Shown piece after piece: positions 44,721 to 57,753 of a DNA stretch of 64,000 nt. The DNA is from Harmonia axyridis. Taxonomy: Eukaryota > Arthropoda > Insecta > Coleoptera > Coccinellidae. The position numbers and the translations under genes were made by a program. The notes under the pieces were generated by a model that worked only from the letters and a program-made list of their open reading frames with translations, did no database searches and was not told the DNA's origin. Position 1 is the stretch's first letter, and each line of letters starts with the position of its first letter. The stretch is taken from the NCBI RefSeq assembly GCF_914767665.1, contig NC_059501.1:22234501-22298500 (forward strand). Direction: 5' to 3'.

Positions 44721-46404
44721 CTAAATAAAGAGCATTTTCTTTTTATTTACACAATATTCTATCGTTCCAAAAATCAATAAAAGCCTTTTGTCAATTGCTT
44801 GCAAATGTTCTTCTGATAAAAAATCTGTAACATCAGGCATAACTCTCAGGTACTTGCTTATTTTATCATTATTGAGAGTTAATAATCTTCTCCAAGTTTT
44901 TTTCCTCAATCTAAAACAAAAATTGAAATATATAAGAAAATAACGTTTTGAAAAATAACTTGTTTCACAAAGCTATTAGTGTGGTGATCTGTTGGAAGTG
45001 ATCGATATTATATCATAATACGTTCTAATATACATATATTTTTGTAGTCTCCCAATGGAAATTTTTCAATTGTGGAGAAGGAACTATTTGCAATATAAAA
45101 TAATGTTCAACTGAAATTATTAATATATAAATTATAAACTTACACACAACATTGATACAATGGTGCTAATATATCAATATGATGTTCGTAAGGATTCCCC
45201 AAACCTTTTCCATTATCAATGAGTAGTATTTTTCCATCCATAATTTCATAATGATGGCGATCACCATTCTGTATAAAGAAATCGAAAATTGCTGTATCTA
45301 CCATGTCTAACAAATGTTTTTTCGAAACGCTTTTCTGGACAATCCTAATAAATGAAAAAAGTCACATTGATTATTTCAAATAGTGTTCATGTTAAAATTT
45401 GATATATACCATATCCAATATTTAGATTTCTATAGGGATATGCTTATTGTTTATGTTAAATTCATTATATTAAAAAAGCAATCACTTACTTGCAATATGA
45501 TTCATTCTGTTCCCATTCAGCAAGTTTTCCAATTTTGTAAGTTCTCATCCAAGGTGACTTTGAAAGTTTCAGTTTATTCTTAATATTAAATATCACAGCT
45601 CCTGTCAGAGTATCATACTGATCTGTACATATGGCATCTTTTTTAAAACAATAAAAGCATTTTCCATAAACACACGTCTTATTTTCAATGGTATATGTAG
45701 TCTCTAAAAATCTTTTAGAAGCAACAGGTAAAATATTTTTTCTCACTGATATTTTTCTTTCAACACAATATGGAACAAAAGGTAAATTTAAAATAACAGA
45801 TAAGTAAAATGCTATAATCTCGGAGGTGTGTCTATCTTTTCCACCATAAACAGGACCTTTCAAAATTCTTTCTTTTTCATACCATTTTGGTTTAAAAATA
45901 ACTTCTTGATTTCCCTAAAGTAAATTGCTTGGTAAACCAGATTATTTTCATTAGAAAATACCTTACCTGCAATGTTAATAGAAACTTTAGTTGACTACCT
46001 CTCCCATCCAAATCTGCTTTTATTATTGGAGCAAATTTTAGAGCTCTAAATATATTTCCAATTTCTTCATGTTTGTGACTCACAATATATTGGTTCGATA
46101 TCCAAGAATTTGATAGATTCCACAGATAAGTGAAATTTCTCAACACATTATACTTCCTGATATTTTGAATGAAAATTTCAGTATTTTTATCAGTACTAGG
46201 CTTAGGTTTAAGATAATATGCATCATGAAGATTTTTAGAATGGAATATGATGAGTTCTTCTATACTGTTATTCACTTCAGGAACTATTTTCAATGATAAA
46301 TTTTTTGTTTCAGTCAATTTTAGGTAAAATAAATAGTTTGCTACAGCAAGAATCGAAAGAAAAATAGTGAGCAAAAGTACTATAAATTTTTTTGAGTTCT
46401 TCAT
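44721..46404 (-). CDS. FAM20B: Glycosaminoglycan xylosylkinase (FAM20B-like)
   Basis: Four exons, 46404-45967, 45914-45490, 45344-45144 and 44910-44721 (1254 nt, 417 aa; vertebrate FAM20B is about 409). A type II membrane anchor (KKFIVLLLTIFLSILAVANY) lies at residues 5-28, as in Golgi enzymes. The kinase fold shows IIKADLDGRGSQLKFLL (ATP/cation site), VIFKPKWY (the Lys of the strand), GGKDRHTSEIIAFYL, the FAM20-type cysteine cluster KTCVYGKCFYC, WEQNESYC, then NGDRHHYE (catalytic Asp about 316) and LIDNGKGLGNP (metal Asp about 331), ending with LAPLYQCC. The enzyme phosphorylates xylose in the proteoglycan linker region in the Golgi. All core catalytic residues appear present; the metal motif reads DNGKG. 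It is head-to-head with UBE2R (653 bp between start codons). Confidence 0.92.
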
Positions 46405-47057
46405 TTATTTTTGAGAAACGGTACATAATTAGGGAATATATGTTGCTCAATTAAATTATTATAACTTTTTTAGCATAATGAATTTCTAACTTGTAAATAA
46501 AAATTGAATTATAATTTTATTTATATAACCTAAAAGGACGAATCATAGACATTTATAAAGATTAATTAATTCATCATCAATTCATGTAAAAATTTGTTAA
46601 GATTTTTAAAAATTATGAAATATACAGCAACAGAAATTATAAAATAATTTTTATTAGAATTAGTATTTAAAGATCAAATTTGCATTCCGTGAACGTAATA
46701 AATCCTTTGTCATCATAGGATTAGGATATCTAGGCATGCGCAAAGAGATGTTTTTGCTTCCAGCTGTTTCCCTTCTCCCTCGTCAAAAGTCAAGGAAAAA
46801 TCGAATCGAAGTGAAAACGAAAATAGTGCTCAAGTGGTAGTGCAATAGGTAATGACGTTTCATGTTTTATCATCATTATTGTTTGTAAAACATAATTTAT
46901 AAAGAAACTTCAGCTAAAGTCGTCAATTAATCTCTACATCGAATCAAAGATCATTGTACTTTCTGTATTGAGGAAATCAAAATCTAGTGAAGAATTAATG
47001 GCGTCGTAGACAGAACCCTGACAAAAACATTTCGAAATACTGTTATATTTTTACACA
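46405..47057. promoter_or_regulatory. Divergent promoter region FAM20B / UBE2R
   Basis: 653 bp between two opposite start codons. An NRF1/ewg-type core GCATGCGCA lies at 46734-46742, followed by a less AT-rich stretch (46740-46850) that looks like the transcription start zone of UBE2R. No TATA box is evident. Confidence 0.4.
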
Positions 47058-50000
47058 ATGGCGAACACGAAACCAACTAGTAGTGCTTTAAGAGCCTTAG
47101 CTGTGGAATATAAAAGTTTGCTAGAAGAGCCAGTTGAAGGTTTTCGTGTCAAATTGGTTAATGATGACAACCTCTTTGAATGGGAAGTGGCTATATTTGG
47201 ACCCCCTGATACTCTGTACATGGGGGGTTGTTTCAAGGTAAGGCTTTCTATTTTCTTTGTTCGATTGCGGAAGCAATGCCAGAAATATTATTGGCTTGTC
47301 TCTTTTGTATTTCAATTGAAAAGAAGAATGGAAAATTAATTAACACTTCTGTTAGTCTTCTAATCTATTTTTGTCCTTTATGTGAATAAATATTTTAGAT
47401 AATTCACTACCTTGAAACCAAGGTACCAATTTGAATAATTATGTTTTATTCATTTTAGGCAAGGATGAAATTTCCCCCTGATTATCCCTATTCACCACCT
47501 TCCATCAGATTTTTAACTAAAGTTTGGCATCCTAATGTGTATGAGGTGAGTCATTCAAATAATTTTTTCAAGCTTTGAAACACTAGAAACTTAATTGAAA
47601 TTTTGCTGGGATGCTGATATTGTTTGTGTTCAAGTGTACCTACTAAAAGAAAAAAATTCTAGGTGAAGATTTATATATTTATATATATTATTATTATATA
47701 TTTATATATTGAAACAGAAGTAAACATTGAAAATTGTAGAAATGAATAAAATCTATAATCTTATTTTTTGATCAATTAGTCAGGCAACATTTCGGGACTG
47801 CTACAATTTAATATAATTTAGTACTAATTTGACATTGATTTGAAAACCAGTAAACAGAAAGGCTCTTTCTAACTGAGACGAAACAATGAAATTATGTCTA
47901 ATGGTGATTGAAAGTGAAAATAATTTTATTGAATTTCTACTGTATTTTATATTAGGAATTGCTGCCAGAAGATTTGATGGTAACAACAATTTATCTGAGA
48001 GTTGAACCTGGGTTAACAAATTTAATAAAAAAAAGATCTTATTAGAAAGAACATTTTTGATAGTGCCCTTCTTGACACGAATTTTTATGCAAAAAGTTAA
48101 CATATCTTTTTGAACAACACAGTACTCCCTTGTTAAGTCTTTCACAGACTTTTCCATAACTTGAATTTTGTTTTCAATTTATAAAAGTTGATTAATGCAT
48201 TTATGAAATATTTGGATTATTTGTTGTTGTTGTTGTTGGTTTTTCTTGAAAAAAGCCTTGGAGGGAAAGGGTATAAAGAGTTATAAATGAAAAAAAAAAA
48301 TTGTTTATTTGTTTCCAATGTCCTTTGAATTTACCGACACATTTTGATATTGATTTTCAGATGTATTTAAACTTGAAGATTTGCCTGCATCAATTTTCCT
48401 TCTTTTGAAGAAGTTTCCCAAAAAAGTTTGCTTTGTCATAATAAGATTTTGATTAGTTTTAAAATCATGCAACACGCATTAAGAGTTAAACACGAAATAT
48501 AATCGAAAAATTTCACATCATCCGCCTCAAACTAATCAACAGAATATACTGAACCTACTGATGTATCTTTGTGAGTGAAAATGTTAACGTAGTAAGTAAC
48601 AAAGTGCCAACAAAGAAATCCTTTGCGACAAAGGGATAATTAGATATAATATGATATTATTCACTTTAAAAAATCAGGGAAATTGCCATCAGAGGTGCTG
48701 CCGATTCAATTCGAGTAGTTCTGAGCTTTTACTTAAGGATCACATTAATTTTTACGCGATTGGTAATAATCAATTAGGCACTTATAACCCATATGTGAAT
48801 AATGATTATGCCAACGACAGTCGGATCAGATCGAGCCCTTTTATTGAGCGTTTTGCAAAAGGCGCTGTGCAAAATATCTCTGTATTAAAAAAAAATTTTA
48901 CAATTAACGAATTTTAAAGAATATCCAGTAGCGGGATTCGACCTTGGGTTATTTGTTCGGAAATGCGAAAAAAAATTCATACCTATGAGCGATAGGTGAT
49001 CAGCATCGTCGCAGTAAATATTTTCGTGATTGAGTGTTGTTGATTTTGCTATCGATGAATTTTTCGAAATTTTGATTCTTTGATTTTGTGCCTTCAAATT
49101 CATGGGTCGTGTTCTCGAACTTATAAGAATCAATGCGTTATAACAACCGATATTTGCTTCAAATTTCGTGTAAATTGCTCTCACAGTTTCAGAGAAAAAC
49201 TCTGGACGGACGTATTTTTTCGCATTTTCTTATTGATTTCTCCTATAATTGAAATTACTAGTAATTGTTTAAGGGAAAACATATTTAGACCTCCCAGAAA
49301 TGTTTACAGTTCACCTTTTGGAATGTATTGTATTTGGAATTTAAAAAAAAAAGTGCTATTTGCATGAAGTTTGGTACAAAAGTCGGTTGTTATACAGCAT
49401 TGATCCTCCAACTCGAGGAAAAAAAAGTCATCTCTCCGAAACTAAGATGCATATTATCCTTTTCCGAAAACAAACCAATCATGAATTGAAATGATTTCTA
49501 CAATGATGTCAAATACAATGTCATGATATCGCAAAGTCCGTCCCTTATAGTTTTGGTGTTGAGTATTTTTGAAATTTTTATACGGTTTTCGAAACGCATA
49601 ACTCCGGGTTCGATTCCCGCCGCCAGATATTCATTCAAATTTTTTTAGTTGATATTTAAATTTTTTTTTAGAAGTCGACCTATTCTGCTTAAAAAGATGA
49701 AATGATAAACCATAAACCACTAATTCCATTAGATTTACAATCTATGATTACATTCTATATCATCTATTTGAACTATTATATCAGTTTGAATTTTCATGAG
49801 TATCAGGAAAACATAATCAACTTATGTAATTTTATTTTCATTCATAGTATGTAGTTTCAATTTGAATCCATATCTGATCTGACTAATTTTCGATATTGTA
49901 CTCGAATTTATAAATTATTTATCAGATTTGATGAATACTTATTTATTCCATAATAGATTAATCCATATGGATATAATTATTTGAAAGCCATAATACATAA

Positions 50001-51456
50001 TACAGTATTAAAAAATATATTCCAAACCATTTTTTTTTAATGATTTATTTTTCGCTTTTTTGATTACTTCGATATTTTTTGAGATCTGAGGAAATAATGA
50101 ACCATGCTATAAAATTTAGATCCTTTGTTCATTAGTCTAAAAAAACCTTCAGAGTCAATTGAAATACTTTTCTCTAATAGATTCCAAAGGTTTATTCTTG
50201 GAAATAATTAACTAAAACTACTTGTTAATTCACTGTATTTTTTCTTCTTGTTGATTATCATTTGAAATATCTTTCTATCCTTACTTCAATAGATATAAAA
50301 AAATGAACTATTTCACAAGATCTGAAGTGGTGATCCAAAAATTTTTCTTCATGATAGATAGATGATCCTACATCACCAATTTATCGTGAATAAAAAAATG
50401 AATTTTTCAGAATGGTGACTTATGCATCAGTATATTGCATCCACCAATTGATGATCCTCAATCTGGCGAATTGCCTTGTGAACGTTGGAATCCTACACAA
50501 AATGTGAGAACAATCTTGCTCAGTGTAATTTCTCTGCTCAACGAGCCGAATACCTTCAGTCCTGCCAATGTGGATGCTTCAGTCATGTATAGGAGATGGA
50601 GAGAATCAAAAGGAAAAGATCAAGAGTATGAAAATATCATCAGGTAACTTTCAAATCATATATTTTGAAATTCACACCATATGTCATCATTTTACAGTTT
50701 TTGTTAGGGACAAATCGCACTTATAAGGATTATATTAAGTAGTTCATAGCTTCAAAACTCTTAGAAGTAAGACCGGTATAGAAAATTACGTTAGAGGGAT
50801 TGGTTATTCAATGCATAAGGAAAAGATTATAATTATGAATAATCCAAATTCCCAGATTCTTCTTTCTCAATCCGTGAGAATTCCCTTGTACAGAGCTGCA
50901 GAGTTTGTTTGAGGTTATGTTTGAACTTAATTATTAAATATTTGTGGTATCAACTTCACATTTTCAGTATTGAGACAAGAAACAAAAAATGAACTGAAAT
51001 GAAAAAAAAAAAACATTAATTGTAATTGTTATAGTTACTGGCCATCCTAATTTTAGTTATGAAGCCATGCACATTTCAAACACGAACCTTCAAGCTCAGA
51101 AATTGACAGAAAAAAGGCCTAGTGTATTAAATAAAATAGTGAGATTAAAATTATGTGTGTATTTTTTTTCAAATTCCATACTCTGCTTAAAATAGTGTAA
51201 AAGTTTATTGCATTTTTTTTATAGAAAACAAGCAATGGCAGCAAGGGCAGAAGCTGAAAGAGATGGCATACAAGTGCCTCTTACTCTTGAAGATTATTGT
51301 ATCAAAACCCAGGTAAAACCGAATCCTTCATCATCAGATTCCCAAGCTGAGATGGCAGATTTCTATGATGACGATTACGATGAGGACTATGACGATCCCT
51401 CTTATGGATCAGATTATGCTGAAGACGACAACGACAGTGGTAATGGTGAATCATGA
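47058..51456 (+). CDS. UBE2R2: Ubiquitin-conjugating enzyme E2 R (CDC34/UBE2R2-type)
   Basis: Four exons, 47058-47237, 47459-47545, 50411-50643 and 51225-51456 (732 nt, 243 aa; human UBE2R2 is 238). UBC fold: SALRALAVEYKSLLEEPVEG, FEWEVAIFGPPDTLYMGG, the HPNVYENGDLCISILHPP active site with catalytic Cys94, and the long acidic loop HPPIDDPQSGELPCERW that marks the CDC34 class. ERWNPTQNVRTILLSVISLL follows. The C-terminal tail is strongly acidic (FYDDDYDEDYDDPSYGSDY), as needed for fast binding to the cullin-RING (SCF) ligase. The family makes K48-linked chains on SCF substrates in nucleus and cytoplasm. A 2.9-kb third intron carries a repeat with tRNA-like ends. Confidence 0.96.
47546..50410. 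other. UBE2R intron 2 (2.9 kb)
   Basis: AT-rich intron. It contains a GTT triplet run (about 48222-48239) and a 0.7-kb unit bounded by outward-facing tRNA T-arm-like sequences (48919-49633). Nothing else is recognisable. Confidence 0.55.
48919..49633. repeat. Element bounded by inverted tRNA T-arm (B-box) sequences
   Basis: The left edge, read on the minus strand, is GGTCGAATCCCGCTACTGGA followed by TATTC. The right edge on plus is GGGTTCGATTCCCGCCGCCA followed by GATATTC. Both match a tRNA T-arm / pol III B box (GGTTCGANTCC) next to an acceptor-like end. No D-arm/A box is found beside either. This could be two SINE ends in opposite orientation or one element with tRNA-like terminal inverted repeats of about 25 bp. 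Confidence 0.45.
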
Positions 51457-53245
51457 TCACCATCTCGGTGATCGAATAAACGAGAGTGTTTCAGTGAAAG
51501 TTGAATAGAATTGTTTTAGAAGATACATTTACATTGCATATTATACAGGGTGTGGCTGCTGGAATGGATATAAAAGGTATTTTAGTACCTATTTGAACTG
51601 TTGTCCTCATTTTATTGAAAAGTCATAATGGAATTGTAAATATTTAATCAATTGATGTTTTCACTTATATATTGTGATATCTGAGAGCACTCTTTTCTCA
51701 AAATTAATTCTGCAATTTCATGTAGAAATTTATATTGAAATTTGTTTTGTTTACTTTAATATCCTATTTTAATATATTATTATCTAGTATCGTAATTGGT
51801 TGAAGTATTATTTAAATTTGTTAATTTCAAAATATCGAATTTTTCAATAGATATTTTTATAATTGTTTATGGGGCTCCATATATATTTATACACATATAT
51901 ATATATTTATTTTTTAATATTGAATATTGATTTTCAGTTACATCCTGTATAAGGTGCTTGTTTTATTTTCAATTCATTCATTTGATGTAAGCTGTGATGG
52001 AATATTCAGAATTAGAAGTCCAGAGTGGAATTTAGTGAAACTACACTAATTGATTATTTTTCAACAATGGCAACTATTTCTTTTTTGTTAAGTTCATAAT
52101 ATTCAGCATCTAGAAATAACGAAACTGAAACGAATATATATATAATTCAGTTTTATTCTTTCCTTTTGTTGAATTGTGAGAAGTTGTCGTTTTTCTGGGT
52201 ATTCTGTAGATTGAAAATAGGGATAGCCGGGACCCTGACATAATTGTTCACATGACACTGTACATTTTTAGCGTAAGTCATATCTCAAGTGGGCAAGTTT
52301 TGAATATTCAGGATTAATTGATGGACATCAAATTATTTGATTCATTTTAATTAGTGTTATGAAACGTAAATTTAAATATTGGTCTCTGTGGTCCATTTCA
52401 CAGTGCAGTGAAATTAGAAGAAATTTGCTTTTGGAAAAACAGAAAGGAATCTTTGGTGTTCGTTATGATTATTTCCTTCATATGGACTGATATTCAAGAT
52501 GCAGTTCAAATATATTCAATTGGACTGGTATCCTGGTTTGAAGATATCTTTTCTGCCATTTTTCTGTAGTGAATATTTGTTATATTTAACGATTGAAAGT
52601 CAATGAAAATTATATGTAATATGAGTGATTATATTTCCAAAGGTCATCTGTAAAAAGAACCATATGTTTTTCAAATAAAGTAGAGAAAAAAATATGTGTT
52701 TAGTACTAAAGAAATGATTTATTTTCATCTGTGATTTGCCTGATGGACACTTGGAAAAATAAATTTCAATTATACTTCCTCGGCATAGACTACAAAGATT
52801 ATGTGTTGTCAAATTAGAAGCAAAAATTTCTTCACTTCTACATGGTTTTTTAATTATTGTTTCACATCAAATATTTTTCAATGTATGAAGCTGCTGGTGA
52901 GTTTAATGAATTTGGTAATTATAATTCTAGTCTTGATTTCTATTATATTAAAAATCAATTCTCATGTCATATTAATTCAGTTACATATGAAAATTGAATG
53001 AAAACAATTATCATTTGTTACAAAAGGGCCAATAATAAAAATTGGTGTGGTAAAATGTTACCTTATTCTTTTTTCTGGCTGAAAATAATCTGTAAACAGT
53101 GGAAACACTTATATCATATACGAGTCCAAATTTGCATCATAGTCATAATAAGAATATGACATACTTAGGTCCACAATATTCCTGTTTCCTCTTAGGAAAA
53201 CCGTATCATACCTGGAAGTACAAGAGTACGAACACCCATATCAAA

Positions 53246-53313
53246 TTTAATCAATATTATAATAGTAGAACCCGAGGAGTTTAATCAATATTAGAATAGT
53301 AGAACCAAAGGGA
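53246..53313. repeat. 34-bp tandem duplication
   Basis: Two adjacent copies of TTTAATCAATATTA-AATAGTAGAACC followed by a purine-rich tail, with a few mismatches. Confidence 0.65.
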
Positions 53314-54294
53314 ATTTCATAATTGTGTATGAGCAAAGTGGTACAACTGAAAAAGCTGAAATTCTAATGGGATCATCTAAAATCCAAGTTATATCAAATA
53401 TAATTTAAATCAGATAGGGATTTTAGATGTAAGAGCTGTAGCAGATACAAAAAGAAATCAAAGTTGTTCAGAAATGCAATTGACAATTTGGGACTCCGCG
53501 ACAAAAAATTTTTTTCATCCCAAAATTGCTCACAAAGCTTCTTTCTACCTTCGTTAGACTGAGAAGCAATATTAATTCAGTAAAATTTAATATTGCCTTT
53601 GATATGCATATACTATATTACTTGATATTTTGATGAAACATATTCAACATCACAAGAGGTCCAGTGTTAACTAATAGCAAATATATCATAGTTTTCGTCT
53701 TTTGAATAATCAATATTGAAATTTTAATTTCACCAAAGACGTAAGAGTAATAAATAAATTATATTGAGGTAAATGCACAGATTACAAGTTATCTGTAATC
53801 TGTGGGTAAATGTATCGACGATCTTATAATATTTGACACTGATCAATACATAGACCTATACATGACTGAGTAAAAACGGAAAATTCACCTTGATCAAATA
53901 TTAAAATTCAAATCCTTCAAAAGATTAAACAAGAAACTCTATGACTCATTACAGCAGGATTATTGTTCTATGATTTTGAAAATATGTTCAGGATAATGAT
54001 TTCGTGTTATATAACAAAATACCTTTTTAATATTTGATATTAGACAGGAGCTTGAAATTATCTCAAATTTCCTGGTTGAATCGTTAAAAACAATATTCAA
54101 CAATTAGGTCAAGTCTATGCGCATCTTTCAGAAACGTCAAATTTGTGATATTCTGTGGTAATCGTTTTAGCGATATGAAAATTCGCATTATTTATTTTTA
54201 CCTGCTTAATTAATTAAACGTTGGATGAAAATTGTGTAGAGAATTCATATCTCTACACCTTTTGTGTATTCATCATCTTGATGTTTAACTGTTG

Positions 54295-54434
54295 TATACA
54301 ATCAGAGGACTCCGCGAAAGGTGAGGTCAGACCTATTTGCATCATTTCCATCCCCGCCGTTCTGGATTATCATGATTCAACATCCGCCATCTTTGCTTAG
54401 TTAATAGGCGTTGACTCGTATGTTTTGTTTGTAG
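54295..54434 (+). promoter_or_regulatory. Candidate Rho1 leader and 5'UTR intron
   Basis: A possible donor GCGAAAG|GTGAGG at 54322 and the acceptor TTTGTTTGTAG ending at 54434 would define a short 5'UTR intron. The donor choice is a guess; the acceptor is more convincing because it precedes the ATG by five bases. Confidence 0.35.
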
Positions 54435-54439
54435 GTCCA

Positions 54440-55018
54440 ATGGCTGCAATTAGAAAAAAATTGGTAATTGTTGGTGACGGTGCGTGCGGAAAAACATGTT
54501 TGCTTATAGTATTTAGCAAAGATCAATTTCCCGAAGTATATGTGCCCACCGTCTTCGAAAATTATGTGGCAGACATAGAGGTTGATGGAAAGCAAGTTGA
54601 GTTAGCATTATGGGATACAGCCGGTCAAGAAGACTACGATCGTCTTAGACCATTATCTTATCCTGATACTGATGTAATTCTTATGTGCTTCTCGGTGGAC
54701 TCTCCGGATTCTCTTGAAAACATACCAGAGAAATGGACACCCGAAGTGAAGCACTTCTGCCCAAACGTGCCAATCATCCTTGTAGGTAATAAGAAAGATT
54801 TACGCAATGATCCCAATACTATAAAAGAATTAGCTAAAATGAGACAAGAACCAGTAAAGCCTCAAGATGGTCGTTCGATGGCAGAAAAAATTAATGCCTT
54901 TGCTTATTTAGAATGTTCAGCTAAAAGCAAAGAGGGAGTTAGAGAGGTTTTTGAGACAGCTACTCGGGCTGCTTTGCAGGTCAAAAAGAAGAGAAAGAAT
55001 CGTTGTGTCTTGCTTTGA
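54440..55018 (+). CDS. Rho1: Ras-like GTP-binding protein Rho1 (RhoA)
   Basis: A single uninterrupted coding exon of 579 nt, 192 aa, the exact family length. P-loop GDGACGKT (residues 12-19), effector loop VPTVFENYVADIEV, switch II DTAGQEDYDRLRP, GNKKDL, ECSAKS, a basic region VKKKRKNR and the CAAX box CVLL (geranylgeranylation). The Rho insert helix region (LAKMRQEPVKPQDGRSMAEK) is present, which separates it from Ras and matches RhoA. It is a molecular switch for actomyosin and cytokinesis at the plasma membrane. I chose the Met at 54440 because an acceptor (TTTGTAG) ends at 54434, just before it, and the sequence then matches the family start MAAIRKKLVIVG. The coding region has no intron although the 5'UTR seems spliced. 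Confidence 0.96.
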   Translation: MAAIRKKLVIVGDGACGKTCLLIVFSKDQFPEVYVPTVFENYVADIEVDGKQVELALWDTAGQEDYDRLRPLSYPDTDVILMCFSVDSPDSLENIPEKWTPEVKHFCPNVPIILVGNKKDLRNDPNTIKELAKMRQEPVKPQDGRSMAEKINAFAYLECSAKSKEGVREVFETATRAALQVKKKRKNRCVLL

Positions 55019-57700
55019 GCCGTAATGTATTCTTATTTTATATAATATCCGTTGTGTGTTGATGATTTCAAGGGGGCTTCTGCATCATGTATGAAACTAA
55101 CAAAATAAACCCCTCTTCTTTTTGTTTAGTTCTCTTCTAAAATTCCTGCTCCCTTTTGTACCTATGTATATCTAAAGTTGTTAGAGTGTGGAAGAAAACT
55201 TATTTCAAATTATGGTAGAAGATTGAAGTAATCTGATTTGGCAAATTTTCACATATAAGACCTGTTGATATTTTTCAATATAATTGTAAACATACCAGTT
55301 GATTGTTGCAAACATGTCAGTTTTTGGGGAGATTTTTCTTCCATACTGTGTCTGATATTTTTTATAATCAAATTAAATGTTAACTAGTTAGAATCTGTCA
55401 GTGTCAATTGCACAAAGTATATATGGCATGCACATTTTTCTGGATTAAACAATTTTAAAATTGAAAACTTGTGATTTCAGTTGAGAATGATACGTTTCCT
55501 ATAACCTGATAATTATTTTGAAGTAAATAATTCAAAATTTTTTATTTCTTCTATATCGAAGAAGCATTTTTTTTAATCAAATTTTTTTTTTTTTTTCTGA
55601 TATATTGATCAAAAGTATAAATTTTGTGTTGATGTTTGAAAGTTTTCTTCAAATTATAACAAATGGAACACTTAATAACGTCATGAATATTGTATAAACT
55701 GAAAATATCATTTTCCACTTTTTGTACTAAAATCAAATTTGCGTTTTTCATTTAGGTAGATTATTTTGTGAGGACTTGCTCGTATAGCTTTACAAACATT
55801 GATTTCAAATGCAGTCACTCAGTTGGGCAATCGAAGGAGAGAATTAAGATGCCCTCTATTTATGTATTTAAGAATAAGAAGCCATTTTTGGATTATACTG
55901 AACAAGTCTTCATAATTTAGTAGGTATCAAATTATCCGTATTTTTTAAGATGAATATTAAAAATTATGCATTATTTTATATATTATATGTAATAATGATC
56001 AATTATTATTGAATTTACAATTGTCATATTTTTGAATTTGACCATTCGTTTTTTCAGACACAAGTCTAGTGTCTGAACTGTTATTGTAGCTTTAAGTTAG
56101 TGTGTATCTTAAAGGTAAATAAATTGTTTTCCTTTATTAAATTAATTTTTTCATTGTTTTCCTTTTATTAATTTTTCTTCATATAAGATGAATCATATAT
56201 TTATAATAGTAGGAGGACAAAAATTGCCAAGTTTAATTATCTCATGTAATTGAACTTTCAACTATGTGGCCAATAAAACAAGCTCTTGATATTCATTCTG
56301 ATATGGCAGTGAGATTTATTGTTTGTCCTTTTTTCGTGACATTTTATGTTAGTGAAGTTTTGTCAAGTGATGCGAATTCAAGCATTCTATGTTATGCATT
56401 TTTTCCAATTTATAATCAGAACTTTCTGTTTATATGGACTAAGAATGCGAACATTGATATTTAATTAATAAAAATGTGTATTAATCATATCACAATAATA
56501 ACCAAATTATAAAACATAGTGCTAACAAAAAAAAAAGGAATGTATAAATGAAATTCTGGAAAGAAAAAGTATTAATACTGTCATCAATATTTATGGGATA
56601 CTGTTAAAGTTTGTGGCATATGCTAAAAGCTGATATCTAAGTATTGTATAAACCTTTATACAATGATCTAAGACAGTAATTTTAGAATTTCTGTTTCTTT
56701 TAGGACTATAGGTATTGAAGGCAGCTATAATAACTACAACAATAACTATATTATTAGAAATTTATAATTTCCCAAGAAAGTGAAATAAAAAATATATTAA
56801 AATTTTCTGTCAACTGGTGAATGAATATATATTCTTGAAATAGTTTTATCAAATTTCTTTTTAATTGTTCAATTCGTTAAATAGTTAATCCTAAATTGAC
56901 ACGTACTTATTATGTAAAAAATAACGATATTTCATATTTAGTACGCCCATCGGATCTCTTAGAATTATTATGAGTCATCTCTTTAATTCTATTCAAACCG
57001 GAACATACCTATTCCAACATATCTTTGTTGTTATCATGTAGAGAAGAATGAGCGTTTTCTATTTTCAGTTGCGTATCTCTTTTTATTTATATCTTATCTT
57101 CATATATATATTTTTAAATCGAAAAGTACGTCTAATTTAATCAAATGAATAAAATCAGAACAAAACAGCTGATTCGAATTTTACTTCAAATATAACCAAA
57201 ACAAAAGCATTCTCCACAAAGGTCGAAATTTCAGCTCAGGTTAACTGTTTTTTTTTATTGATCGTAGGAATAAAGTGAACAGAAGAATCGGCAACAAAAG
57301 AAAACGTAATCGATGAGAAAAATCCTTCAAAACTCAATATTGAAATTATCTCTTATGTATCTGTACCTAAGTACCTATGCGTGTATGTTTCCGATTTTAC
57401 CAAAAGTATAGAAATTAGATTTTTTTGATGATTGTAAATTAAAATGATAGATGAATGAGTTCTTGGTTTCCACTTAAATTCAAAATTTCCTTTTATGAAA
57501 TGCATTTTACACAATTCCGAACAACGTTGGTTATATATCTTGGTTTGCTTGACCTTGTAATTAATGTAAAAACAAACAGCCTTGAGTTCTACAATTCTTT
57601 TCTGATATTGATATAACTGTCTATGCGTTTCTGGCCGTAGATGTACCATTCATACATTGCATTAACATTTTTAATGTACGGCGCGCTTTGCACTTGCGCA
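55019..57700. other. Rho1 3'UTR and AT-rich intergenic DNA
   Basis: Several AATAAA hexamers (the first near 55105) could end Rho1 transcripts of different length. No other gene is recognised. The open frames present are short and look like chance. Confidence 0.45.
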
Positions 57701-57753
57701 AACGTGGGATTCACATAACCTCAACTCTTACGTTTTAGGGACGATATTATAAA

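Larger units (their letters stand above)
51457..54439. other. Intergenic region UBE2R / Rho1
   Basis: AT-rich. It holds the UBE2R 3'UTR (TATACAGGGTGTGG at 51541, several AATAAA hexamers), a 34-bp tandem duplication (53246-53313), an 11-bp inverted repeat (CACAGATTACA / TGTAATCTGTG, 53776-53804) and the Rho1 promoter and leader near 54290-54435. No coding exon is recognised. Confidence 0.5.

Noticed and set aside
54425..54439. Upstream in-frame Met of Rho1 (MFVGP before MAAIRKK)
   Set aside because: It lies across the TTTGTAG acceptor, and all Rho1 proteins start at MAAIRKK.
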